Assembly: GCF_050003625.1 (NCBI RefSeq)
Contig: NC_134400.1
Span: 60,144,066-60,208,065 of the forward strand
Direction of reading: 5' to 3'
From: Haematobia irritans
Taxonomy: Eukaryota > Arthropoda > Insecta > Diptera > Muscidae
DNA: 64,000 nucleotides
Within the stretch, counting starts at the first letter, position 1, and every line of letters starts with the position of its first letter. Below the pieces are notes generated by a model. The model did not search any database, was not told the origin of the DNA, and saw nothing but the letters and a program-made list of their open reading frames with translations. Below, piece after piece: positions 12,349-23,796 of the stretch. Both the position numbers and the translations under genes were made by a program.

Positions 12349-13759
12349 CAAAAATACAATAGAAAAAAAGTGGGAACTAAAACCAAAAATTGTGCATTGG
12401 CTATACACGGCAGTGGTTAGACCTATAATGCTATATGGTGTTGTTGTCTGGTGGCCGGCACTTCACCAGCCAACGAGCTTAGACAAAGTTCAGCGTATGG
12501 CGTGTTTGTGTATCTCAGGCGCATTCAGCAAGACAGGAACAAATTCCCTTAATGTCATGCTGCATCTATTGCCTTTAGACATTTTGGCCAAACTGTCAGC
12601 TGTAACAACGGCTGTGCGGTTGCGCGAGCTATCGCTGTGGTCGGAGAAAAGTTACGGTCACAGTTCGGTCCTCAAAACAATGCCAGATGTGCCTAACGTA
12701 GTGGATTACACTTTGGCGAGTCCACTTTTCGACAAAAAGTTTGAGACTCTAATCCCCAACAGTGAGGCGTGATGCACACAGACGCCGGGGAATAAAGAAT
12801 ATATAGATTTCTACACTGATGGCTCCAAATTGTATGGACAAGTGGGTTTCGGAGTATATTCTAATGATCACTGTAGTGTTTTTCAGACTGAAATATTAGC
12901 AATAAGAGAGATGGCGAATTGGCTGAGAAGTAATGTTCCAAAAATGTGGGCATTAATATTTACTCAGACAGCCATCCTGCAATAAAATCCTTGGACTCTG
13001 TGTTCCTCAACTCGAAAACGGCCATCGACTGCCGCAAATCTCTCAATGAGATGGCTGAGCAGTACAATATTCACCTAATATGGGTGCCTGGCCATAGGAA
13101 CATACCGGGGAACTGCGAAGCGGATGAGTTGGCAAGGCTAGGGACAACCTTACATATTCCAGGAGAACTAAAATCTGATGGTATGCCCCTGGCTACCTGC
13201 AAGCTCATGCTACGTGAGAAGGCTGTTATGATGGCAAATGTTCGATGGGAGAGTTGCAAGGGTTGTAACGACACCAAGCAAATATGGACCCATTTAAACT
13301 TAAACCGCACTCTAGATATGCTAGTGTTCTCGAGACGTCAGATATCACTTCTGATATATGCTATAACGGGTCGCTGCCTAATAGGCGATTTGCCAAAAAC
13401 TATTGGCGCGAAGTATAATGACTATTGTATGAGCTGTCATGATGCGGAGGAAAAGGAATCAATTAAACACCTCTTGTGTGAGTGTCCTGCATTTTGTGTA
13501 AAGCGCAAGCAACTTTTAGGAGCATATAGCTTCAGATTACTGACGGATCTGGAAAACGTTCACTTACGCAGTCTGTTAATGTTTTTGGAACAATCTGGTT
13601 GGTTCAACGAAGAAAAATAATCGAGAAGGTTCAGCGGTTAAAACTAGAAGTGCCTATATGTAATAGGTACTTTTAGTTAATGTGGTATCACAATGGACTG
13701 AATAGTCTAAGTGAGCCTGAATCTTAATCGGGCTGCCACTTCAACCTAACCTAACCTAA
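12349..13759 (+). mobile_element. 5'-truncated LINE with RNase H, (CCTAA)n tail
   Basis: Non-LTR retrotransposon fragment inserted in HINE-B1. It begins within the end of the reverse transcriptase domain, runs through RNase H and a C-terminal Cys/His motif, and ends in a 3' untranslated tail (TATCACAATGGACTGAATAG, then TCGGGCTGCCAC and CCTAACCTAACCTAA). The tail is shared with the SINEs at 26412-26750 and 63812-64000. RNase H plus this layout suggests the I/LOA group of LINEs; not settled. Confidence 0.85.
12392..13620 (+). pseudogene. LINE ORF2 C-terminus (RT end, RNase H, Cys/His motif)
   Basis: 12392-12774 reads YTAVVRPIMLYGVVVWW, the conserved end of LINE reverse transcriptases. The frame is lost at a stop (12770-12772), but RNase H residues continue: DFYTDGSK (about 12812), then EILAIREMANWL, SDSHPAIKSL (12970) and WVPGHRNIPGNCEADELA (13083-13136). 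After that, CMSCHDAEEKESIKHLLCEC (13433-13492) is the Cys/His motif. Several frame changes between 12770 and 12950 make it inactive. RNase H would degrade the RNA of the RNA-DNA hybrid during target-primed reverse transcription. Confidence 0.85.
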
Positions 13760-14361
13760 TATTTGATTCATGGTGGTGTGTATTTAAGATTCGGCCTGGC
13801 CGAACTTACGGCCGTATATACTGCTTTAAATGTCTATTGCTTCCGGATGTCTATTCTCTTTACTTCGAATACTCAACTTAATATTCAAATTAAATAATAT
13901 TTAGACTTAAGCATATCAAATTTTTGGCGAAGCTTTATTAACATGCCAAGCGCATAGCCAAAACAAATGAACACATAAAACAGTTTTCCGAAACAACGTA
14001 CAAGCGGTTTCACATAAATTGCTCTCCTTTCATTCTCTCGCTGTGTTATGTTGATATCTTTCGTCAACCCTCAGAATTTCCATCTATATTTCTTTCTTTA
14101 CACTCTCTCTCTGTCGCTCTCTGAATAAAATATCACAACATACGAGTATGTTTACTAGAAATTTGTAAATTTATATATGTTTAGTTACACATATTATTTT
14201 TATTTCAAATTAATTTAATTTAAAATTTCAAATTGTAACGATAAAATTTCGTTATCACTTGTTGGAACCATCTATTTATTTTCTGGTACTTTCCTACATT
14301 TCTTTCATGTTCTTTTGTTTGCTTATTTTCATATCGAAATGTTAGTTCTTACTCTCTCATA

Positions 14362-15294
14362 AAGGGTGATTTGTTAAGAGCTTGATAACTTTTTTTTAAA
14401 AAAAAACGCATAAAATTTGCAAAATCTCATCGGTTCTTTATTTGAAACGTTAGATTTGTCCATGACATTTACTTTTTGAAGATAATTTCATTTAAATGTT
14501 GACCGCGGCTGCGTCTTAGGTGGTCCATTCGGAAAGTCCAATTTTGGGCAACTTTTTCGAGCATTTCGGCCGGAATAGCCCGAATTTCTTCGGAAATGTT
14601 GTCTTCCAAAGCTGGAATAGTTGCTGGCTTATTTCTGTAGACTTTACACTTGACGTAGCCCCACAAAAAATAGTCTAAAGGCGTCAAATCGCATGATCTT
14701 GGTGGCCAACTTACCGGTCCATTTCTTGAGATGAATTGTTCTCCGAAGTTTTCCCTCAAAATGGCCATAGAATCGCGAGCTGTGTGGCATGTAGCGCCAT
14801 CTTGTTGAAACCACATGTCAACCAAGTTCAGTTCTTCCATTTTTGGCAACAAAAAGTTTGTTAGCATCGAACGATAGCGATCGCCATTCACCGTAACGTT
14901 GCGTCCAACAGCATCTTTGAAAAAATACGGTCCAATGATTCCACCAGCGTACAAACCACACCAAACAGTGCATTTTTCGGGATGCATGGGCAGTTCTTGA
15001 ACGGCTTCTGGTTGCTCTTCACTCCAAATGCGGCAATTTTGCTTATTTACGTAGCCATTCAACCAGAAATGAGCCTCATCGCTGAACAAAATTTGTCGAT
15101 AAAAAAGCGGATTTTCTGCCAACTTTTCTAGTAATAAAATTCAATGATTTGCAAGCGTTGCTCGTTAGTAAGTCTATTCATGATGAAATGTCAAAGCATA
15201 CTGAGCATCTTTCTCTTTGACACCATGTCTGAAATCCCACGTGATCTGTCAAATACTAATGCATGAAAATCCTAACCTCAAAAGAATCACCCTT
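14362..15294 (-). mobile_element. DD41D mariner-type element, copy M2, 373-bp internal deletion
   Basis: 933 bp, TA on both sides (14360-14361, 15295-15296). Against M3 it lacks exactly 373 bp, joined at TTTTATTAC|TAGAAAAG (about 15128) with one base of microhomology. The breakpoint is 11 bp from that of M1. Confidence 0.93.
14469..15181 (-). pseudogene. DD41D transposase, DNA-binding half deleted (M2)
   Basis: The start ATG (15181-15179) and about 18 codons survive, followed by the out-of-frame 373-bp deletion. The catalytic half is intact at 14469-15122 with the same DDD motifs as M3. One residue differs (VKCKVY for VKSKVY). Confidence 0.9.
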
Positions 15295-15454
15295 TAGTAT
15301 AACAACCCCTTTGCTTTGTTATTTTGCATTCTCATTTCATCTCATTGTCTATTGTCATTGTTAATGTTGTTGTAGTAATGCGAGCTTATATCTATGTGAG
15401 TGTATGTGTGTTTGGCAGCCACCAGATGAATAACTTAATGGTCGTAGATTCTTC

Positions 15455-15569
15455 TAGCGTTGTCAAAGAATGTTCTGGCGTTGCCAGAATATTGTAGTGC
15501 TGCCAGAATATTCTCGCATTGCCAGACCGTCATATATAAAAGCGCTCGCATGCTGCTAACGAGTCAGTC
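15455..15569 (+). promoter_or_regulatory. TATA/Inr core promoter with three 19-bp-spaced HSE-like boxes
   Basis: AGAATGTTCT (15467), AGAATATTGT (15486) and AGAATATTCT (15505) lie exactly 19 bp apart in a degenerate 19-bp tandem unit ending TTGCCAGA. Boxes one and three fit the nGAAnnTTCn heat-shock element. TATATAAA at 15533 stands 33 bp before the A of TCAGTC (15564-15569), ideal for a fly initiator. Probably the promoter of the LTR-like block; heat response is inference. Confidence 0.6.
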
Positions 15570-16249
15570 TTAATTAAAGCGTCAAACGAATAACATCAGT
15601 GTGCACGAATTGAAAAGTGAATTAGTGTAAAGTCAGAGTAAATAAATTGTAGATTAACGTTATTGAAACGAACAGTATTTTAATTGACGGGTAATTAAAA
15701 ACGCCTAAATATAAAAACGTAACAATATTGTGTTTAAAAAATTGTGCCCGAAACACACTTTGTTTATATCGGTACATATGAAAAACATATTTTTTTTAAC
15801 AGTGTACCAAAGAGACTAGAAGCTGTAATATCTGCTAAAGGATATGCGACAAAATATTAATAATAATACGTTTTTTGAATAATCTAGTTAGATGTGTGGA
15901 ATGCATTTCATACGTTTTGTTACATTTTTTAAATTTATACACCCTCAAAAAAAAATCGCTTCTCTAACATATGTTCCAAACATATTTTGAAGGAAGCATA
16001 TATATTATTGGATACTGCCGAAACATTAATATGTTTGTTTTATGTGAACATATTGTATGTTTGGAAGCATTTTGAGCCCAAAAATATTATATGCTTGGAA
16101 GAATTTTCCCCAAAGAAGATTGTGCTCATTCCCTCACATAATTTTCATTTCTACGAAATTTTTTAGTTCTTGGCACCTTTTTCTGTAATACAAATAATGT
16201 TGAAGAAATTATTCAATTTTATATTTTTTTTTAAATTTTACCTTTCTCC

Positions 16250-16319
16250 TGGACGGAGAATCGAACCGAGAACCATACATTTTGTAAGCCATCACACTAC
16301 CCACTGGGCTACGTAGCTG
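16250..16319 (-). other. tRNA-like pol III unit (type 2) in X3
   Basis: Minus strand reads TAGCCCAGTGG (A-box-like) and GGTTCGATTC (B box). The same unit is at 30574-30645 in X4. No clean acceptor stem, so a tRNA-derived sequence rather than a functional tRNA gene. Confidence 0.55.
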
Positions 16320-16378
16320 TTATGGCCATCAATAGACTATTATCGTTATAAGTTATATTTATGTAGCATAGTCTGGAG

Positions 16379-16455
16379 CGCCACGTAGAGCAATGGTTAG
16401 CATGTCCGCCTTTCATGCCAAGGGTCGTGGGTTCAATCCCTGCTCAGACCGAACA
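16379..16455 (+). other. tRNA-like pol III unit (type 1) in X3
   Basis: A-box-like TAGAGCAATGG followed by GTTAGCATG, then B box GGTTCAATCC and CCGAACACCAC plus a T run at 16461-16469. It closely matches the head of the SINE at 26412. Divergent to the type-2 unit 60 bp away. Confidence 0.6.
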
Positions 16456-16898
16456 CCACTTTTTTTTTAGTTTATACATTTATATTTATACTATATTAAA
16501 TTTTTATAATGAAACTTCGAAATGTGGGATATTAAAGATTTACAGTCAGAAACAGAGCTTGATATAAACGAACTGGACTGAGCTCTTGGATAAAATATTA
16601 TTTTTTTTTATTGGAAAAATAACAATTTTGTAATAAAAAACTTTTTTTGGTATAAAAGTTTGAAATTTTGGAAGGAATTCAAAAACTCTAGCAAAAGAAG
16701 AACGTGGAGTCGAGTATAAACATGCATAAATAATTTTATAATATACACATAAATTTATTTAGGCGTGTACAGTTTTTTACTAGCATTTTAAATGCATTTA
16801 AAACTTATCGTGTTTTGTACTTAATTTCATTTTTACCTTTAAGGCCGGTATTAAGTTGGCATTATTGCTCTAAAATGACCCTGTTTTGCCTTTTATTT

Positions 16899-19800
16899 TT
16901 ATACCCTTCACCACTACTGTGGTACAGGGTATAATAAGTTTGTGCATTTGTATGTAACGCCAAGAAGGAAAAGTCTGTAACCCATCGTTTAGTATACCAA
17001 TCGTCTTAGAATTAAATTCTGAGTCGATTTAGCGATGTCCGTCTGTCTGTCTGTCTGTCCGTCTGTCTGTCTGTTGATGTATTTTTGTGTGCAAAGTACA
17101 GCTCGCAGTTTTAGTCCGGTTGTCCTAAAATTTTGTATACGGTCCTGTTTCGGCTCAAAGACGATCCCTATTGATTTTGGAAAAAATCGGTTCAGATTTA
17201 GATATAGCTGCCATATATATTTTTCACCGATCTGGTCATAATTGGCGTGTATATCAACCGATCTTCCTCAAATTCCGTACATCCGAATATTTTATGAGTC
17301 TCGAAAAACTTGAAAAATATCAGCCAAATCGGTTGAGATTTAGATATAGCTCCCATATATAGCTTTCGCCCGATTTACACTCATTTGCCCACAGAGGCCA
17401 ATTTTTTGCTCCGATTTAGTTGAAATTTTGCACAGGGAGTAGAATTAGCATTGTAGCTATGGGTGTCAAATTTGGTTTAAATCGGTTCAGATTTAGATAT
17501 AGCTCCCATACATAGCTTTCGCCCGATGTACACTCAAATGACCACAGAGGCCAATTTTTTGCTCCGATTTAGTTGAAATTTTGCACAGGGAGTATAATTA
17601 GCATTGTAGCTATGCGTGCCAAATTTGGTTGAAATCGGTTTAGTTTTAGATATAGCTCCCATATATAGCTTTCGCCCGATTTACACTCATATGACCACAG
17701 AGGCCAATTTTTAACTCCGATTTAGTTGAAATTTTGCACACGGAGTAGAATTAGCATTGTAGCTATACGTGCCAAATTTGGTTGAAATCGGTTCAGATTT
17801 AGATGTATCTCCCATATATAGCTTTCGCCCGATTTACACTCATATGACCACAGAGGCCAATTTTTAACTCCGATTTAGTTGAAATTTTGCACAGGGAGTA
17901 TTTGGTTGACATCGGTTCAGATTTAGATTTAGCTCCAATATATATGTTTTTCTGATTTCGACCAACATTTTCCTTGTAAAATCGCCACTGCTTAGTCGAA
18001 AATTTGTCAAAATGACTCTAATTTTCCTAAACTTCTAATACATATATATCGAGCGATAAATCATAAATAAACTTTTGCGAAGTTTCCTTAAAATTGCTTC
18101 AGATTTAAATGTTTCCCATATTTTTATACCCTTCACCACTACTGTGGTACAGGGTATAATAAGTTTGTGCATTTGTATGTAACGCCAAGAAGGAGTAATC
18201 ATAGACCAACCTTTTAGTATACGGATCGGCTTAGAATTAAATTCTGAGTCGATTTAGCGATGTCCGTCTGTCTGTCTGTCCGTCTGTCTGTCCGTCTGTC
18301 TGTCTGTCTGTCTGTCTGTCTGTTGATGTATTTTTGTGTGCAAAGTACAGCTCGCAGTTTTAGTCCGATTGTCCTAAAATTTGGTATAGGGTCCTGTTTC
18401 GGCTCAAAGACGATCCCTATTGTTTTTGGAAAAAATCGGTTGAGATTTAGATATAGCTGCCATATATATTTTTCACCGATCTGGTCATAATTGGCGTGTA
18501 TATCAACCGATCTTCCTCAAATTCCGTACATCCGAATATTTTATGAGTCTCGAAAAACTTGCAAAATATCAGCAAAATCGGTTCAGATTTAGATATAGCT
18601 CCCATATATAGCTTTCGCCGGATTTACACTCATATGACCACAGAGGCCAATTTTTAACTCCGATTTAGTTGAAATTTTGCACAGGGAGTAGAATTAGCAT
18701 TGTAGCCATGCGTGCCAAATTTGGTTGAAATCGGTTCAGATTTAGATATATCTCCCATATATACCTTTCGCCCGATTTACACTCATATGACCACAGAGGC
18801 CAATTTTTAACTCCGATTTAGTTGAAATTTTGCACAGGGAGTAGAATTGGCATTGTTACTATGCGTGCCAAATTTAGTTGAAATCGGTTCAGATTTGGAT
18901 ATATCTCCCATATATAGCTTTCGCCCGATTTACACTCATATGACCACAGAGGCCAATTTTTAACTCCGATTTAGTTGAAATTTTGCACAGGGAGCAGAAC
19001 TAGCATTGTTGCTATGCGTGCCAAATTTGGTTGAAATCGGTTCAGATTTAGATATATCTCCCATATATAGCTTTCGCCCGATTTACACTCATATGTCCAC
19101 AGAGGCCAATTTTTAACTCTGATTTAGTTGAAATTTTGCACAGGGAGGAGAATAAGCATTGTTGCTATGCGTGCCAAATTTGGTTGAAATCGGTTCAGAT
19201 TTAGATATAGCTTCCATATATATGTTTTTCTGATTTCGACAAAAATGGTCAAAATACCAACATTTTCCTTGTAAAATCGCCACTGCTTAGTCGAAAGGTT
19301 GTAAAAATGACTCTAATTTTCCTAAACTGCTAATACATATATATCGAGCGATAAATCATAAATAAACTTTTTTGAAGTTTCCTTAAAATTGCTTCAGATT
19401 TAAACGTTTCCCATATTTTTTTTACTAACATTGTGTTCCACCCTAGTGCATTAGCCGACTTAAATTGTGAGTTTATAGATTTTGTAGAAGTCTATCAAAT
19501 TCTTCCAGATGGGGTGATATTTAAATGTATGTATTTGGGAGAAACCTTTATATATAGCCCCCAACACATTTGACGGATGTGATATGGTATCGAAAATTTA
19601 GATCTACAAAGTGGTGCAGGGTATAATATAGTCGGCCCCGCCCGACTTTAGACTTTCCTTACTGGTTTTTACTAAAATTGTGTTCCACCCTAGTGCATTA
19701 GCCAACTTAAATTTTGAGTCTATAGAATTTGTAGAATTCTATCAAATTCTGACCAGATGGAGTGATATCTAAATGTATGTATTTGTGACAAACCTCTATA

Positions 19801-19912
19801 TATTCATCACCCAACACATTTGACGGACGGACTGTATCGAAAATTTAGATCTACAAAGTGGTGCAGGGTATAATATAGTCGGTCCCGCCCGACTTTAGAC
19901 TTGCCTTACTTG
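16899..19912 (+). mobile_element. HINE family B, copy B2a (outer)
   Basis: 5' end TTTTTATACCCTTCACCAC, with a local hairpin to GTGGTACAGGGTATA. GTCT run at 17037-17075, 153-bp units, subterminal GTGGTGCAGGGTATA, GC hairpin GTCGGTCCCGCCCGAC (19879-19894) and end CTTACTTGT. It lies within a T tract of X3, as expected for insertion between two Ts. It carries a second HINE (18123-19666). Confidence 0.88.
18123..19666 (+). mobile_element. HINE family B, copy B2b, inserted in B2a
   Basis: Complete element: 5' TTTATACCCTTCACCAC, GTCT/GTCC run 18259-18322, about four 153-bp units (period read from CTTTCG at 18612, 18765, 18918, 19071), GC hairpin GTCGGCCCCGCCCGAC (19631-19646) and end CTTACTGGT. The outer element resumes with TTTTACTAAAATTGTG, so the insertion is between Ts. 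Confidence 0.9.
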
Positions 19913-20869
19913 TTTTTTAATAATTCATTTTAAAGAAAATAAACTTTTTAAATTGTTTTAGCTGCAAAACTCGAACTTAATGCCCGCTTTTGTATTTGAA
20001 GGTGTCCGTCAAGTCCTCTTGGACTACTTATTAATAAAGGGGAACTAACCTTCGTTTTTATACATTTTACTGTTTAATTTTTCACTGTTTCCTCCTTTTT
20101 TCATTTTACTGTCCCAACTGTCCCAACTCGTTATTTTTATGAAGATGCCTTTGTAATTTTTGTATATTTTCCACCGTTTCTTTTTAATTTCCTTTGTCTG
20201 AATATTTTGACTAACTCCTCGTACGTTCCGATTTCTTTTAACGGACCAAGAAAAAAGTGTGCCCATAATGCCAAACTGATAAACAAAAGACATGTCCACA
20301 CATACATAAAATGCTGCTCTCAAGGCAAAAACACATGCTATTTTTTTAATGTCTATTCTCTTGGTTCCGAATGTCTTTTCTCTTAACTCCGAATACTCAT
20401 TCTAATATTCAAATTAAATAATATTTAGACTTAAGCATATCAAATGTTTGGCCTTATCATAAAACAGTTTTCCGAAAAAACATACAAGCGGTTTCACAGA
20501 AGTTGCTCTCTTTTGATTCTCTCGCTGTGTTATGTTGATATCTTTCGTCAACCCTCCCGGTTTCCATCTCTATTTCTTTCTCTATACTCTCTCTCTCTGT
20601 CGCTCTCTGAATAAAATATCACAACATATATATGTTTACTGGAAATTTGTAAATGTATATATGTTTACATTCACACATTTTTATGAAACATTCCTCAAAC
20701 ATAATATATTCTAACATACTAACATATGTGTCCCAAACATTTAGAGTTAGTTTAGGAACATTACATGTTTGCACTTAAATATATTGTGTTTAAAAATTGC
20801 GCCCGAAACACATTTTGTTTATATCGGAACATATGAAAAACATATTTTTCTAACAGTGTATATTAAGAG

Positions 20870-21040
20870 TGACCGTTTCGTGCCTTTTTGCTTTATAATA
20901 GAATAATAAACAGAGATTTGATAAAAAAAAGTTAAACCTAACGTTGGTAGGGTCCGGTTAGACGTGTGAGTCACTGTACGTGAATCACGGCTCAAGAGTG
21001 AGTCGCGATAATTTCGTGTCACGTTCACGCCTCTACTCAG
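20870..21040. mobile_element. hAT-U fragment with CGTGA motifs
   Basis: Right side TCGTGTCACGTTCACGCCTCTA matches the end of the complete U element (23127-23644). Left side is decayed. CGTGA/TCACG motifs are dense. Confidence 0.5.
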
Positions 21041-23118
21041 CAGGCGTCAACCAAGAATGGCTTCAAATGGAGGTTCCCCCATTTATTTCTACCGCGCAAT
21101 GGACATCAAAATCTCCAGAGTAAAATTTCTAATATATTGGTCTTATTTTTTCTGCGTATAGCATAATGCAAATAATATTTGCTTATCCGACTTTTAATAT
21201 TGCCTACGCCAGCAATAGATACTATCGACTGGTAACTGTTTTGAAGTAACATAGTTAATGCAAAAGGAAATCATTGTTTGAATGAATATCGTAAAAACCG
21301 CTTCTTAGTTACATAATTATCCCAGGTGTTGAGGATATTAAAAGCAATGGAACAGGACTTTTCCTTCATGCCTTTATTTGTGAATTCCTGTAGTCAAACG
21401 GAAATACATTAAGCCTTTGAACAAATGGAGGCCTACTTGGGGCAGGAAATACAAATATCTCTAAGCAACGTCGAATTTCGACATCGTGTGGTACGGTCTG
21501 ACGTCATTCAAAGACAGTCTATTTTGTTTTTGGACGGACTGCTTTCCTGTATTTGGGAAACTGGTATTTGTTTATGAAGGTCTTGTTGGCGGTAGCCACC
21601 ATGCCATGTCAAAGCACATTCGTAGTGGAAAAGTTCAAAAGATATCATCAAGTCCTTGAGACTTTAAATCTACAAATCCCAAATATTCTCACATTTAATT
21701 TTATTGTTATTGTATTTTCATTGAGGGGGTTTTAAAGGCAATGGCAATTGCAGAAGGCTAAGAGATGTCGGGGGGCGGGGTGTTTGTTTGAACGAAACCA
21801 GAAGGGAAGGCCCTAAGCACAAAACCCAGGAAGGAAATAGAAATCCTTCAGAATAGAAGAAGGCATAAACACACAAAACCCCCATAAACGAGGAGAAAAA
21901 AGCAAACAAACTACTTTCGAAAAGCTTCAAGTTTATTTTTATTGGAATTTTTGTTGGGCATGTCCTTGGTGCGGTCTATTCTGTATGTAATAGTGTGTGT
22001 TTATGTGCACAAACGCTATTCATAATAGAAGTTTGTTTGTGTATCTGTGTGAAGGTTTCATTAATAGAGACCAACGAAACATGTTTTTCTTGTAAACTTT
22101 AATAGGGAATTTGATGATGGTGCTCTTCACTTTGTAATTTCTGATATTGCTGCCACTGTTTCCATTATTGATGTACTGATGTGGTATGCTGGCCTGGATT
22201 GGCCTGTGCTGTATTGATTGTGACCCTCTGTTTGCCCCTTCTTCGTTCAAAGTGAGAAACTACAAGGACTTGTTGTAATATTGTTACAAAATTTAATAAA
22301 AGCACTTCTGGGGTCATTGCATGTCAAATAGATGTGTTCAGATAATTGTTTGTTCTTCTGCATTCCTCTCGACTTGCTTCATTGTCTTTTACAGTAACTT
22401 CATTTGCAATATGTTGAGTACATTTCATTCAGCCTTTAGCCTCCTAGGATACATTTCAGATGAACTAAAAATTTCACACTAGAAACAAACTGAAACCACA
22501 ATTTATTTGGTATTGAAAGATAAAATGAAATTCGAGAACAACGAAAGCAAATCGGATTTTAGTGATAGGATCAAAATAACATGAATAGGAATATTTTTAC
22601 ACAGGTTCTTTCAAATTATTATTTATTCCAAAAAATTTAGGGAAGCAAAAATTGTTTTCATTTTATCGCTAAAGGCCGGTATGTACCTCTTTCCTTCAAA
22701 TAAGAAATGCATTGCTACTTATGCTATCGAAGTATTTGGTAGCGTTAAATTGGCAAGCTACTATGGAGAGATGTTGACTACTCATGGCAGCAACATTTTT
22801 ATTGTTTTCAAACGTTGTGCGTGTAACAGTTTGATAATTTATGAGCAAAGTATTAAGAGGCTTGTAAAAATTGACGATTTATTTGATTTGAAGGAATATT
22901 AATAACTTTCATAGCGATCAGCTGGTTTACAACTTTGTGTATATCATGCTTCTCTACATTTTTTATACAAACCTTTTTTAGTTTAGATTTTTGCTACCTA
23001 AAACTTGAATATTTTTACTCAAAATAATAATTGTTGAAACTGTGAAAATTGTTGTGGCACAAATCGGATTTAGCGACAACGTGTGGGTATAAAAAATGCC
23101 AACCACTCCGATTTATGT
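21041..23118. other. Largest stretch without recognisable repeats
   Basis: About 2.1 kb of AT-rich DNA with several short open frames (60-76 codons). None has a convincing codon pattern, domain or splice context. It could be intergenic or intronic host DNA. I see no exon I would defend. Confidence 0.5.
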
Positions 23119-23126
23119 ATGTACAG

Positions 23127-23644
23127 TAGAGGTGTGCGCGTGACACGAAACTGTCGTGACACGCGTGAATCACGAGACTCGTAAACAAAATCTGAAGACA
23201 CTTTCGTGAATGTGCGTGAATGGGACTAAAAATAATATGTCGTGCGTGAGAAATAAAATCGGTTCGTGAATGTGCGTCAATAAAATTTCTGCAAAATCAC
23301 GCTCACGAATAAAATAAAGATTTAATTCTTTCTGATCCGATAACTGAATTCTATTTAGCTGTCGAACTATCTCCTATTTATTAATTTTGTTACAGTTCCT
23401 CCTTCCGTGTTGGAAAATGTCGTGAGTCCCGCGAATTTGTCGTGAGTCACGTTAATTGTCGTGAATCGTGCGTGAGCGTAAGTCTTCAAAAGTAGTTCGT
23501 GCGTGAGCGTGCGTGAGTACCTGTTTACATTTCGTGAACGTGCGTGAGTGTGAGTGATTACCAAACATATCGTGCGTGAACAAACATTTTACTTCGTGAA
23601 TGTGCGTGAGTGTGAATGAAATTTCACTCACGTGCACACCTCTA
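23127..23644. mobile_element. hAT-U non-autonomous element, complete
   Basis: 518 bp, terminal repeats TAGAGGTGTGC and GCACACCTCTA, perfect 8-bp duplication ATGTACAG (23119-23126, 23645-23652). The interior is almost a tandem field of CGTGA/CGTGCGTGA motifs on both strands, about 30 in 500 bp. Non-coding. Confidence 0.92.
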
Positions 23645-23796
23645 ATGTACAGTGCTGTTCAAAACATTTGCAACTAGCCCTACCATGAACTTAATCTAGG
23701 TATATCTCCCATAACAATAACTTTAACGCTTCCACTTAAAAAATAATCGTTATCGAGTGGTATTTCCAAATTCTAATTGGGGAAATTAATGGGCTG

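Larger units (their letters stand above)
14234..15724 (+). repeat. Probable solo LTR, carrying mariner copy M2
   Basis: Begins TGTAACG and ends CGTAACA, an imperfect short inverted repeat as in LTRs. About 555 bp remain without M2. It has a TATA box, a fly-type initiator, and AATAAA about 75 bp downstream of the initiator. I could not see a clean 4-6-bp duplication, so LTR status is inferred from termini and promoter layout. A promoter fragment captured by an X element is the alternative. Confidence 0.5.
13827..15804 (+). mobile_element. CAC-ended element, family X, partial copy with LTR-like insertion
   Basis: Left part matches X3 near 20360-20680 (GTCTATTCTC through ATCACAACATA). Right end AAACATATTTTTTTTAACAGTG, followed by TA at 15805. 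Interrupted by the LTR-like block 14234-15724. Confidence 0.7.
15940..20858 (+). mobile_element. CAC-ended element, family X, copy X3, complete apart from a HINE insertion
   Basis: Ends CACCCTCAAAAAAAAATCGC and ATATTTTTCTAACAGTG, TA on both sides. The core is about 1.9 kb once the HINE pair at 16899-19912 is removed. It contains a divergent pair of tRNA-like units (16250-16455), two arrays of ATATGTTTG-type subterminal motifs, and no protein-coding frame. Confidence 0.85.

Noticed and set aside
16250..16455. Functional tRNA genes
   Set aside because: A and B boxes are present but acceptor stems do not pair and the units recur in every X copy; better seen as tRNA-derived repeats.
21041..23118. 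Small genes (60-76 codons)
   Set aside because: Frames are AT-rich, have no domain, no splice context and no conserved look; length is as expected by chance.
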